Below are positions 34,625-42,618 of a stretch of 64,000 nt of DNA, piece by piece. The notes beneath the pieces were generated by a model, which searched no databases, was not told the origin of the DNA, and was given only the letters and a program-made list of their open reading frames with translations. Location: the NCBI GenBank assembly GCA_046328715.1, contig JAXLWB010000023.1:62001-126000 (forward strand), written 5' to 3'. The DNA is from JAXLWB01 sp046328715 (GTDB taxonomy: Bacteria > Chloroflexota > Anaerolineae > Caldilineales > Caldilineaceae). Numbering within the stretch: position 1 is the first letter of the stretch; every line of letters starts with the position of its first letter. The position numbers and the translations under genes were made by a program.

Positions 34625-35614
34625 ATGATGACACTCAACTTGATGCAATCCGTGGTGGCGACAGTCAGCGAACAGTGGGAAAGTCCGCTGGCCGACACAT
34701 TATTGGATCGCTGGGAGCATGATCCTGGTCACGCTAAGTTTGGACGAGCCAGTGCCAACTTTGTCTTCTTCTTTAAGAAGGCTGGACGTGATTGCGTGCT
34801 GCGCTTCAATCATGCCAGTGAGCGGAGCGCAGAAGTGATCCAATCCGAGATCGACTATGTCAACACCCTGGCGGCAAATGGTCTGCGAGTTGCCAGGCCA
34901 CTGCGTTCGATTGCTGGCAAATCCGTGGAAAGCATCGCCACCGATCAGGGAGTTTTTCACACGGTTGTTTTTGAAGTGTTGCCGGGCAAACAGCTCGAAC
35001 TGGAAGAGATGACGCCAGATCAACTTGTGCGCTGGGGAAAGATATTGGGCGAATTCCACAATGCAGCGGCAGGCTATCACCAAGCTGGCCGCCCCACCTG
35101 GCAAGACCAACTAAAATGGATCACCGAAGTGCTGCCGGCAGAAGAGACCGCTGCCCACCAGGATGCAACCCGACTGGCGAATGAATTGAGCAAACTTGTC
35201 AGCAGCGAACAGAATTTCGGGTTGATTCATGGCGACTTTGAGTTGGACAATCTGATCTGGGAGGGAGAAGTTCCCGGCATCATTGACTTCGACGACTGTG
35301 CTTGGAACTGGCTGGTGGCCGACATTGCCTTTGCATTGGGCGATCTTTTTGGGGATAGCGCAGCAAGTGTGGATTTGCAAAATGAAGCTTTTTTGCACTT
35401 TGTCGAAGGCTATCGACTGGCTCGACCCATTGCGCAAGCAGAACTGGAGCGCATCCCGCTCTTTGTGCAGATGGACAATCTGCTGGCTTTTGCCAAAATC
35501 TGTCACTCGCTAACCCCAGTCAATCCAGCTGGAGAACTACCTTGGATGCCTGATTTGCGCAGTAAACTAACGAAGAAAATGAATTTCTATCAAGGCCAGT
35601 TTTCTCAACTATGA
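34625..35614 (+). CDS. aminoglycoside phosphotransferase-fold kinase
   Basis: A 329-residue APH-family kinase with all parts in place: RDCVLRFNHASERSAEVIQSEIDYV in the N-lobe, FGLIHGDFELDNLIWEG as catalytic loop (Asp, Asn) and GIIDFDDCAWNW as metal motif. The start at 34625 has GGGAG 10 nt upstream; the open frame reaches back to 34523 and overlaps the pseudokinase gene, but that stretch is proline- and leucine-rich and unlike the family. Substrate unknown. A hairpin follows the stop. Confidence 0.82.
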   Translation: MMTLNLMQSVVATVSEQWESPLADTLLDRWEHDPGHAKFGRASANFVFFFKKAGRDCVLRFNHASERSAEVIQSEIDYVNTLAANGLRVARPLRSIAGKSVESIATDQGVFHTVVFEVLPGKQLELEEMTPDQLVRWGKILGEFHNAAAGYHQAGRPTWQDQLKWITEVLPAEETAAHQDATRLANELSKLVSSEQNFGLIHGDFELDNLIWEGEVPGIIDFDDCAWNWLVADIAFALGDLFGDSAASVDLQNEAFLHFVEGYRLARPIAQAELERIPLFVQMDNLLAFAKICHSLTPVNPAGELPWMPDLRSKLTKKMNFYQGQFSQL

Positions 35615-35624
35615 GAGAAGACAA

Positions 35625-35664
35625 GAAGACAGGAAGATGGTAAGGGTAGTTTCTTCCTGTCTTC
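35625..35664. repeat. GAAGACAGGAAG inverted repeat
   Basis: GAAGACAGGAAG (35625-35636) pairs perfectly with CTTCCTGTCTTC (35653-35664). It sits just after the kinase stop and may act as a 3'-end hairpin. Confidence 0.55.
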
Positions 35665-35707
35665 AATCTTCTTGTCTTTCTGTCTTGAATTTACGGAGAT
35701 AATCAAT

Positions 35708-36490
35708 TTGAACAACCATGCTTCGTTCGACGATCTCATCGCTGGCGCGCTGGCTCATCCAATCCAAGGCTGGGATTTCAGCTATGTAGCGGGACGTTAT
35801 ATCTGGCACGATCCACCCTGGGCCTATGGTGATAACGCCTTGCCTTACATCGAACAGGTTGATTCGATGCTCGATGTCGATACAGGTGGCGGCGAAGATC
35901 TGCTTGGTCTTTACAAGCGAGCAAAACGCTGGCCGGCCCACTGTTGGGCGGCGGAAGCCTATGCTCCTAACGTACCGATCGCCAGCGAGCGATTAGCACC
36001 AATCGGTGTACAAGTTCGTCACTATCAGCACGGCGAACCATTGCCCTTTGCCACGGCAACGCAGACCGAAGGCTTCGACCTGGTCCTCAACCGGCATGGG
36101 GCGATGTTGGCAAGCGAGTATGCCCGTGTCCTCAAACCGGGCGGCATGTTCATTACGCAACAAGTTGGCGGCGAGATGAACATAGCGATCAACCGACTGC
36201 TCGACGCGCCGCCGGGAGAGTATAGCGCTGAAAACATGGCACAGACGGTTGAGACATTGCAGGCAGCAGGGTTTGAGATTCTTGTCGCTCAGGAGGCAAA
36301 GCCGCCGATCCTCTTTACCGATATCGGAGCCATCGTCTGGTATCTACTGTCCGTGCCCTGGCAGATCCCCGGGTTTACGGTCGAAGCATACGAAGCACAA
36401 CTGCGGCGGCTTCATGCACAGATCCTGGCCAACGGTCCTGTACAGTCGCATGGTCATCTGTACTATATCGAAGCGAAAGTCATCAAGTAG
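35708..36490 (+). CDS. SAM-dependent methyltransferase-like protein
   Basis: A protein of about 260 residues with a class I methyltransferase core. Motif I is degenerate, MLDVDTGGGEDLLGL, followed by AEAYAPNVPIASERLAPIG, FDLVLNRHGAML and YARVLKPGGMFITQQVGG, the latter being the familiar post-motif strand. The start is taken as a TTG at 35708 because GGAG lies 9 nt upstream; codons before it overlap the hairpin. Relatives are rRNA- or small-molecule-type methyltransferases; the substrate is unknown. Confidence 0.8.
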   Translation: MNNHASFDDLIAGALAHPIQGWDFSYVAGRYIWHDPPWAYGDNALPYIEQVDSMLDVDTGGGEDLLGLYKRAKRWPAHCWAAEAYAPNVPIASERLAPIGVQVRHYQHGEPLPFATATQTEGFDLVLNRHGAMLASEYARVLKPGGMFITQQVGGEMNIAINRLLDAPPGEYSAENMAQTVETLQAAGFEILVAQEAKPPILFTDIGAIVWYLLSVPWQIPGFTVEAYEAQLRRLHAQILANGPVQSHGHLYYIEAKVIK

Positions 36491-36519
36491 TCTTGTCGTC
36501 TATTCATGTGAGTTCGGAT

Positions 36520-36625
36520 TATAGCCCGTTGGGCTACTCCAGGATAACCCACGGGCAGCGCCCTGAGGGTGAGCAGATACTGTCCTTCCCCCAAGCGCTG
36601 CCCGCTGGGGCTATCGCTTGCTGAT
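36520..36625. repeat. GGGCAGCGCC palindromic repeat, copy 2
   Basis: TAGCCCGTTGGGCTACTCC is followed by AACCCACGGGCAGCGCCC at about 36546-36563, its partner GCGCTGCCCGCTGGGG near 36595-36610, and a small GCTATC/GATAGC stem. Same family and order as 5554-5642. Confidence 0.7.
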
Positions 36626-36777
36626 AGCGAACTGAGGAAAACAAGGCGAGGATATGCCGATAATCGACTGCACGTGAGCAGATCAGTGCCGCTTTCTAAC
36701 CTTTTGTCGCAACTTTGCCACTATTCAATAGTACGGTGAAGCATATTGAAAAATCGATTTCAAATGCGAAGTGACAC

Positions 36778-38367
36778 ATGAGTGACAAAAACTTAAGCGA
36801 CCTAGATTTGATCAATGCTACCCTAGCTGGCGAAAAGGCGGCGTTTGGTGAACTGGCCGAACGTCATCTGGCAATGGCGCAACGCTTTGCACGCCAGATG
36901 ATTGCCGATGAGGAAGTCTGTCAGGAATTGGTGCAGGAGGCGATCCTGCAAGCCTTTCTGTCGCTGGATCGGCTGCGTCAACCAACGTTCTTTGCGGCCT
37001 GGTTACGTGGCATTCTGCGCAATCTCTGTCAGAACTATCTGCGTCGTCAGCGTGGGGTTGTGCTGTCGATGGAACAATTGATCGAACAATGGCAAGAGGA
37101 CGATCTGCGCTTGATCGACTTTGCGCCTGACCCGCAGCAGATCTGGGAGAAGCAGGAGTTGCGTGACCTGATCCGCAGCGCCTTGACACCTTTGTCACCC
37201 AAAAATCGCATCACCGTACAGCTCTTTTATTTTGAGCAGCACTCACTTGCCGAGATTGCCGAACAGCTAGATGTCTCGATCAATGTTGTCAAAGGGCGGC
37301 TCTTCCAGGCCCGACAACAGTTGCGAGAACAACTGGCGGGGCTATCAATCGACGCGATGTGTGTAATTTCGAATAAAGGAGAGCAGTTCGGAGCTTTATC
37401 GGGTCGACAAAGAGGTATCAAACAGAGGAGACGCAAGATGGCAAAGATCAGCGAAATTCACGCAATTGGCAACGCAATGACGGAGAGCTACCTACTGTAC
37501 TTGCTGGATCCGCCGAATAACCGCTACCTGCCGATTTGGATCGGGATGCAGGAAGGAATGCAGATTGCAGCCCATCTTCAGGGCGAAGCAACCTTTCGCC
37601 CCATAACGCTCCAGTTCATGGCAACGCTATTGGAGAAATTGGATGCAACACTCGAAGCAGTCGAAGTGGCCGCAATCAAGGAGATCACTTACTATGCCAC
37701 AGTCAAGTTGCGCAGTGGAAGCAAACGCTTCGAAATTGATGCGCGACCTAGTGATGCGATTGGTCTGGCGCTTTACAAACAAGCACCGATTCTGGTCGCC
37801 GATGAGTTACTGTCTACGCATGGACAACCTCTCCCGCAACCCTTTGTCGAGGCAGAGTGGCTTGCCACGGAACAGCAGCGACTGGGCGACGTTCAAATTC
37901 TATCGGACGAATGGCGGCAACGGCTGGAAGCCGATGAAGCATTTGTGGAGATGGATGCCCGAGCCGTTGTTCGCCAAGCCTTGGCCATTGCCAAAACGAT
38001 GAACCACAACTATGTCGGGACAGAGCATCTCTTGTTGGCGCTATTGACGGACGCAGAGCTACCCGTTGCACAACTGTTGCAGGCGGTTGGGGTCAATCAA
38101 AACAACGCAACCACCGAGTTTGAGCGCATCATTGGCCGGGGTGCGACGTCACTTTCTGTCGAGCCTGCGATTGTGCCACGGGTTATTCACGTACTTCATC
38201 GCGCCTACACCGAGGCGAGCCAGTTGGGGCAGTTGCCCTATCAAAGCACACACATTCTGTTGGCGATCCTGCTTGAAGGGCGGGGTATGGCCAATCGCAT
38301 CTTACACAATTTGGGCATCAATTCGGTTGAATTGCGTGAGAAGGTGTGGAGAGCAGTGAGACAGTAA
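36778..38367 (+). CDS. ECF sigma factor - bifunctional nuclease (BFN) - Clp N-domain fusion
   Basis: 529 residues in three parts. Residues 1-195 are an ECF sigma factor: region 2 EEVCQELVQEAILQAFLSL and FAAWLRGILRNLCQNYLRR, region 4 SLAEIAEQLDVSINVVKGRLFQARQQLREQL. Residues about 221-350 are a BFN/DUF151 domain: MAKISEIHAIGNAM, YLPIWIGMQEGMQIA, RPSDAIGLAL. Residues about 389-529 are a Clp N-terminal repeat pair: NHNYVGTEHLLLALL and YQSTHILLAILLEG. The ATG at 37438 opening the BFN part has GAGGAG upstream, so a shorter BFN-ClpN protein may also be made, whereas the sigma start lacks a good site. The basic stretch 198-220 is the linker. Confidence 0.88.
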   Translation: MSDKNLSDLDLINATLAGEKAAFGELAERHLAMAQRFARQMIADEEVCQELVQEAILQAFLSLDRLRQPTFFAAWLRGILRNLCQNYLRRQRGVVLSMEQLIEQWQEDDLRLIDFAPDPQQIWEKQELRDLIRSALTPLSPKNRITVQLFYFEQHSLAEIAEQLDVSINVVKGRLFQARQQLREQLAGLSIDAMCVISNKGEQFGALSGRQRGIKQRRRKMAKISEIHAIGNAMTESYLLYLLDPPNNRYLPIWIGMQEGMQIAAHLQGEATFRPITLQFMATLLEKLDATLEAVEVAAIKEITYYATVKLRSGSKRFEIDARPSDAIGLALYKQAPILVADELLSTHGQPLPQPFVEAEWLATEQQRLGDVQILSDEWRQRLEADEAFVEMDARAVVRQALAIAKTMNHNYVGTEHLLLALLTDAELPVAQLLQAVGVNQNNATTEFERIIGRGATSLSVEPAIVPRVIHVLHRAYTEASQLGQLPYQSTHILLAILLEGRGMANRILHNLGINSVELREKVWRAVRQ

Positions 38368-38408
38368 AGCAGTAAAGCAGTAGAACAGTAAATCAGTAGG
38401 ACAGTGGG
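38353..38408 (+). repeat. tandem 8-bp repeat over the stop codon
   Basis: Seven units of the octamer (consensus NCAGTAAA, drifting to NCAGTAGG and NCAGTGGG) run in perfect register from the last codons of the fusion gene through its stop into the gap. A slippage-prone microsatellite. Confidence 0.65.
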
Positions 38409-38472
38409 AAATTTGTCGATTGTCTATATTCTCGCTGTCCTATTGATTCGTAAAAATAACTACGGAGAAACA

Positions 38473-39222
38473 ATGGATTGGTCGCTTGAGTTTTACACCA
38501 AACAGAATCAGTGGTCAGGCGTTTACGAAGCGCCAATCAATGAAGATCATCGCCGGAAAGCAGGCTGGATCGAAGAGCTGACCGGATCGGGGCACAGACG
38601 TGTTCTCGAACTTGGTGCTGGTGGTGGACAGGTGGCGGCAGCGATGGCAGCATTAGGCCATGAGGTTGTCGCCGTTGAACAGGTCGTCCCGCTCGTCCAA
38701 CATGCGCAAAGACTCGCCGCAGAGGGAATCAATGGCAAGCTGAGCGTGATACAAGGAGACTTCTACACGGTGATGCTGGAAGGCACGTTCGATGTAGTCT
38801 GCTACTACGACGGCTTTGGTGTTGGCTCGGATGCCGATCAGCGTCGGCTGCTCAACCGGGTGGCGGGCTGGCTGTCATTGCACGGCACTGCGCTCATCGA
38901 AGTCACGACGCCCTGGTATGCCGCATCAGTCGACGGGCGAGGTTGGCAGGTAGGTGGCGCAGAGCGGCGCTACAGCTTTGCTGCCGATGGCTGTCGCTGG
39001 AACGATAGCTGGTGGCCCATCGATCAGCCGGAGCAGAAGGTACAACAGTCGCTGCGCTGCTACTCACCTGCCGATCTGCGCCTGTTGCTCGAACCTACTG
39101 GACTACGTCTGGAGCAGGTCAAGCCCGGTGGCACCGTGGACTGGGAAGCAGGGAAGTGGTTGCCAAGTGTGCCGTTGGAGAGGGCGATGAGTTATCTGGC
39201 AGTGCTGCGAAGGCAAGAATAG
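38473..39222 (+). CDS. class I SAM-dependent methyltransferase
   Basis: A 249-residue methyltransferase. Motif I RVLELGAGGGQVAAAMAALGHEVVAVEQV, then VIQGDFYTVMLEGTFDVVCYYDGFGVGSDADQ as the acidic loop and substrate strand, and the C-terminal CYSPADLRLLLEPTGL region. The YYDGFGVGSD loop is found in a subgroup of small-molecule methyltransferases common in soil bacteria. The ATG at 38473 has GGAG 7 nt upstream. A palindromic repeat separates it from the next methyltransferase. Confidence 0.88.
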   Translation: MDWSLEFYTKQNQWSGVYEAPINEDHRRKAGWIEELTGSGHRRVLELGAGGGQVAAAMAALGHEVVAVEQVVPLVQHAQRLAAEGINGKLSVIQGDFYTVMLEGTFDVVCYYDGFGVGSDADQRRLLNRVAGWLSLHGTALIEVTTPWYAASVDGRGWQVGGAERRYSFAADGCRWNDSWWPIDQPEQKVQQSLRCYSPADLRLLLEPTGLRLEQVKPGGTVDWEAGKWLPSVPLERAMSYLAVLRRQE

Positions 39223-39224
39223 AA

Positions 39225-39291
39225 CCACAGATTTTGGTAACGCAGATCATCCGTTCAATAAGACAAAGATCCGTGTTACCCAAATCCGTGG
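39225..39291. repeat. CCACRGATTT.GGTAAC palindromic element
   Basis: CCACAGATTTTGGTAACG (39225-39242) continuing to GATC pairs with GATCCGTGTTACCCAAATCC ending at 39291; 20 of 24 positions match. The GGTAACGC motif links it to the element at 22483-22566. Confidence 0.6.
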
Positions 39292-39317
39292 CTTTCACCA
39301 AACAAAGGAAAATTTTT

Positions 39318-40289
39318 ATGGCTTACTTCGAAATGGGGAACTGTACAGTCAGCCCTTTGGCGCAAGAACAGATAGCAAAACTAAATGTTAGTGCCGACGA
39401 GTTCTTTGCTCGCCACCAACGTGGTGATTGGGGAGCGGTCAGTGAGCGAGTCGCTGACGAAAATCGCATTGCTGCCTCCAAAGAAAAATCCTTGCTGGCT
39501 ATCACTTCTCGCCACCAGGTTAGTCCGGAGATCGAGTTGTTGATCATCACAGCCACGGATCGCTCACATACGCATCTGCAGCTGGCCAGCGAATACGCTG
39601 TGCGCGAGGTGAGTTCACAGGAAGGCTATGCAGCCTGGGCAGCGACCTACGATACTGTACCCAATCTCTTGATCAATGCCGAAGCTCCAGCTTTTGAGGA
39701 GTTGCTTAACCATTTGCCGCCGTTGAGCACAGCCGTTGACGTGGGAACGGGAACGGGTCGCCACGCATTAGAACTGGCAAGACGTGGCATGGAGGTCGTT
39801 GGCTATGATGAAAGCGCTGAGATGCTGGCGGTTGCTCGTAGCAACGCTGCCACCGAGAAACTGAGCAATGTTCAATTTGAGCAAGCTTCAGTCGGAACAG
39901 AATCATTGCCAACGGCAAGCAATCGCTTCGACCTTCTGACCTGTTCGCTTATGCTCTGTCATCTGCCCGATCTGAAGGCGGCGGCAAAAGAATGTGTGCG
40001 AACCGTGCGACCAGGCGGCTATCTGCTGATCAGCGATTTCCATCCCGATTCGATCGCCTTTGGCTTTCGCTCCGCCTTTCCGACGCCGACGACGCATTAC
40101 CTCTTTCCCAACACTGCCAACAGCCGACAAGATTATCTGGATGCGTTGACTGAAACAGGCTGCACGATTCTAGAAGTACGCGATCTAGCTGTTGATGGTC
40201 AGCCTTACGGCAATGTGTCACCGGAGGCACAGCAGGCAAAGGGGATGCCACCCTTTTGTTTGATCATTTTGGCGCAGAAGAGAGTGTAA
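39318..40289 (+). CDS. methyltransferase with N-terminal GDWG domain
   Basis: 323 residues. Residues 1-95 match a small stand-alone family frequent on plasmids and phages, with RHQRGDWGAVSERVADENRIA, LLAITSRH and a IITATDRSHTHLQLASEY ending (compare GDWG..., LLSAY..., IITE.DRS.T...LLP.EY). Residues 110-323 are a class I methyltransferase: AVDVGTGTGRHALELARRGMEVVGYD, LLTCSLMLCHL and PGGYLLISDFHPD. The start at 39318 has AAAGGA 9 nt upstream; the longer frame to 39012 lies over the preceding gene and is not used. Role of the N-terminal part unknown. Confidence 0.85.
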   Translation: MAYFEMGNCTVSPLAQEQIAKLNVSADEFFARHQRGDWGAVSERVADENRIAASKEKSLLAITSRHQVSPEIELLIITATDRSHTHLQLASEYAVREVSSQEGYAAWAATYDTVPNLLINAEAPAFEELLNHLPPLSTAVDVGTGTGRHALELARRGMEVVGYDESAEMLAVARSNAATEKLSNVQFEQASVGTESLPTASNRFDLLTCSLMLCHLPDLKAAAKECVRTVRPGGYLLISDFHPDSIAFGFRSAFPTPTTHYLFPNTANSRQDYLDALTETGCTILEVRDLAVDGQPYGNVSPEAQQAKGMPPFCLIILAQKRV

Positions 40290-40304
40290 CGTACGTATGG
40301 TACC

Positions 40305-40343
40305 AAGCCGATTTGCATAGTTATTGCCACTGCAAATCGGCTT
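40305..40343. terminator. bidirectional hairpin between convergent genes
   Basis: A perfect 13-bp stem (AAGCCGATTTGCA, 40305-40317, with 40331-40343) and a 13-nt loop lie between the stops of the methyltransferase and the Hsp70-like gene. Confidence 0.65.
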
Positions 40344-40358
40344 CTCTCCCAAAGGAGA

Positions 40359-41741
40359 TCAGGGCTTACTCACATCGTGCGCATAGATGGCGAGCCCGCT
40401 GGTCACGCTACTGAAGGCATCGGTTTCTACAAGTCGAGCATTGGGGCATTCATTGACCAGCATCTTTTGGAAGACCGGGATCGCAGACGAACCACCGGTC
40501 AAGACGATCACGTCCACTGCGGTCGCTGCGATGCCCGCTTGTTGCAGGATCGTGCGCACCCCTTGGCGTGCTTCGGCCAGTGCATCCATCACGACTTGGC
40601 GGAACTCGGGGCGGGTGAGCGGTAAAGACAGATCGATGCCCTCCACGTGCATCTCCAATCGGGTCTCATCTATGCTGGAGAGGCGACGTTTGGCCTGCTC
40701 GATCTGCTCAAACAGCGCGAAGCCATGATTTTGATAGATCAGCGATTCCAATGCGCAAAACTTGTGTGGCTCCGGGCTATAACGTTGGGCTTGTTTGATC
40801 AGGGTCATCGCTTCTGGACGGGAGAGATTGGGGATCGTCTGCCATTGATCGAGATGCTTGGCCAACTTCTCTGGGAAGAGTAGCGGACGGCCATCAAAGG
40901 TTTGATCCATAATCGTATTAGCACCGAAAGCATTGGCCACACGATGATGCATCAGTGCGCTATCCAGATCATCGCCACCGATCAGCACGCCGTGGGTCGC
41001 CAGCAATTGATGTGTTCCTGCTGCATCCACCAGCAACAAGGTCAGGTCGAGTGTACCGCCACCAAAGTCAAAGATCAGCGCGGTCTCGGGCTGCTGCACT
41101 TGCTTGAGATAAGATGCTGCAGCGGCCACCGGTTCTGGAACAAAATCAACCTGCTCAAAGCCAGCCAGGGTTGCAGCGGCACGTAAGCGCTCTTCGGCAT
41201 GGCGATCTTCGTCGGGGTCAGTCGAAAAGCGCACAGGTCGGCCCAGAGTCGCCTGGCGTATCTCAGCGTGGAGCACCTGCTCGGCACAGGTACGGACATG
41301 GCCGAGCAGCAAAGCGATCAGATCCGAGAGTGTGTAATAATGAGCAAAAATTTGTGTGCCACGGTAAGAGTCGCTACGCAACCCAGTTTTGATCGATTGC
41401 AGCAGACGTCCGTTGGCACCGATCTCATCGTCGATCACCACATCCTGGATGACCGTGATGGGACCATCTTGACCTGGCTCTTTGTACTGCTGGGCTACGG
41501 TAAATTCAATCGTCCCGACCATCTTTTCGGCATAGACGGGTCGTCGCCCGGTATCCTGTTCCAGAAACGTGCGCACCGCCTTCAACCCCAGATAGCATTC
41601 TTGCTCACGCGTGATGTAGATCATCGAACGCAGCAAATACGGGTTGAGGCTCTCAGGGTCAAGCGGGATCAAGTGCGTAGTTTGCCCGTCGTAGAACGCT
41701 GCCGAAGTATGGGTTGTACCAAAATCGATTCCGATTCGCAT
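40359..41741 (-). CDS. Hsp70-like ATPase (YegD type)
   Basis: A 460-residue actin-fold ATPase of the Hsp70 superfamily. The nucleotide-binding motifs are intact: IGIDFGTTHTSAAFYDG (phosphate 1), ALIFDFGGGTLDLTLL (phosphate 2) and VDVIVLTGGSSAIPVF (adenosine). It is shorter than DnaK and lacks the peptide-binding domain and EEVD-type tail, like YegD and other atypical Hsp70 proteins. AAGGAG precedes the ATG. The regulator gene 28 nt upstream on the same strand suggests an operon. Confidence 0.88.
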   Translation of the reverse strand: MRIGIDFGTTHTSAAFYDGQTTHLIPLDPESLNPYLLRSMIYITREQECYLGLKAVRTFLEQDTGRRPVYAEKMVGTIEFTVAQQYKEPGQDGPITVIQDVVIDDEIGANGRLLQSIKTGLRSDSYRGTQIFAHYYTLSDLIALLLGHVRTCAEQVLHAEIRQATLGRPVRFSTDPDEDRHAEERLRAAATLAGFEQVDFVPEPVAAAASYLKQVQQPETALIFDFGGGTLDLTLLLVDAAGTHQLLATHGVLIGGDDLDSALMHHRVANAFGANTIMDQTFDGRPLLFPEKLAKHLDQWQTIPNLSRPEAMTLIKQAQRYSPEPHKFCALESLIYQNHGFALFEQIEQAKRRLSSIDETRLEMHVEGIDLSLPLTRPEFRQVVMDALAEARQGVRTILQQAGIAATAVDVIVLTGGSSAIPVFQKMLVNECPNARLVETDAFSSVTSGLAIYAHDVSKP

Positions 41742-41769
41742 ATGATGGGTCTCCTTACGTAAGCCGCAC

Positions 41770-42444
41770 CTAGATCGAACCTTTGAGGCGCATCGCCAAC
41801 AACGCTGCTCCGGATCGATTTTCTACGTCCAGCTTACGATAGATGTTCTGCAGATGCTTTTTCAACGTGCCTTCGGCCAACCGCAAACGCTGGGCTAATG
41901 CCTTGTTGGTCAAGTGGATCGACTGTTCGTCGCCAAGGAGCAAAAAGATCTCCCACTCGCGCCGCGTCAGTGTAGACCAGGGAGTCACGGACTGGTCATT
42001 GGCAGGCACGCGAGCGAACAGGTGGTTGGAAGCTACTGAATGGCTATGTTCAGGAGCCGATTGGAGAGTCTGCCCGTTAACAATCTCAGCATGATGGAGG
42101 ATGTAACCAAAACCACGGCGAGTTTCCAGGTAGAGTGGAAGCTCTGGACGAAGACCAAGCTTTTTACGCAAGCGAAAGACTACCAAGTCCACCGCGGCTG
42201 GAGTCGCTAGCGTGATGGGATCATGCTGCTCCGCCGTAGACCAGATTGCGCGCAGCAGTTCTTCCTTGGTCACCACCTGGTCAATGCTGCACCCCAATCG
42301 ATGCAGCAAACGATATTCCTGTGGGGTGAGTTGGATTTCCTGGCCATCAAGGGTCACACAGCAGCGGCTTTGATCGATGACAAGCTCTTGCACACGTTGC
42401 CTCCTAGACAGATGCTTCAGACGTCGTTTGCGTTGGAACATCAT
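41770..42444 (-). CDS. transcription regulator with OmpR-type winged helix and LuxR HTH
   Basis: 224 residues with two different DNA-binding domains. Residues 15-115 are an OmpR/PhoB winged helix: LDGQEIQLTPQEYRLLHRL, TKEELLRAIW, AVDLVVFRLRKKLGL and LETRRGFGYIL. Residues 155-220 are a LuxR/NarL helix-turn-helix: TLTRREWEIFLLL, LTNKALAQRLRLAEGTLKKHLQNIYRKLDVENRSGAALLA. No receiver, kinase or ligand domain is present. It is upstream of the Hsp70-like gene and divergent from the beta-lactamase-like gene, so it may control one or both. The start could be 42444 or 42441. Confidence 0.85.
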   Translation of the reverse strand: MMFQRKRRLKHLSRRQRVQELVIDQSRCCVTLDGQEIQLTPQEYRLLHRLGCSIDQVVTKEELLRAIWSTAEQHDPITLATPAAVDLVVFRLRKKLGLRPELPLYLETRRGFGYILHHAEIVNGQTLQSAPEHSHSVASNHLFARVPANDQSVTPWSTLTRREWEIFLLLGDEQSIHLTNKALAQRLRLAEGTLKKHLQNIYRKLDVENRSGAALLAMRLKGSI

Positions 42445-42550
42445 AAAGACTCATCAGGCAATGGTCAATCCCCAATCAGGGGTAGAAAAGGAGTAGATTT
42501 TGCAACAAGATTACGAGAATTTTACTATGGTATTTACTTCTCTACCAAGG

Positions 42551-42556
42551 TATAAT
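42551..42556 (+). promoter_or_regulatory. -10 box upstream of the serine hydrolase gene
   Basis: A perfect TATAAT lies 62 nt before the start codon in an AT-rich part of the divergent gap; no good -35 is found, but TGGTA/TACCA half-sites (42528-42532 and 42543-42547) flank the spacer and could bind an activator. Confidence 0.45.
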
Positions 42557-42618
42557 GGAATTACACCGAAATTTAGTTTCTTCTCCATCTTATCAACCCA
42601 ATTTACCAACAATCCACT

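Noticed and set aside
39012..39317. N-terminal extension of the GDWG-methyltransferase to 425 residues
   Set aside because: It lies over the preceding methyltransferase in another frame and crosses the palindromic repeat; the ATG at 39318 has a good ribosome site.
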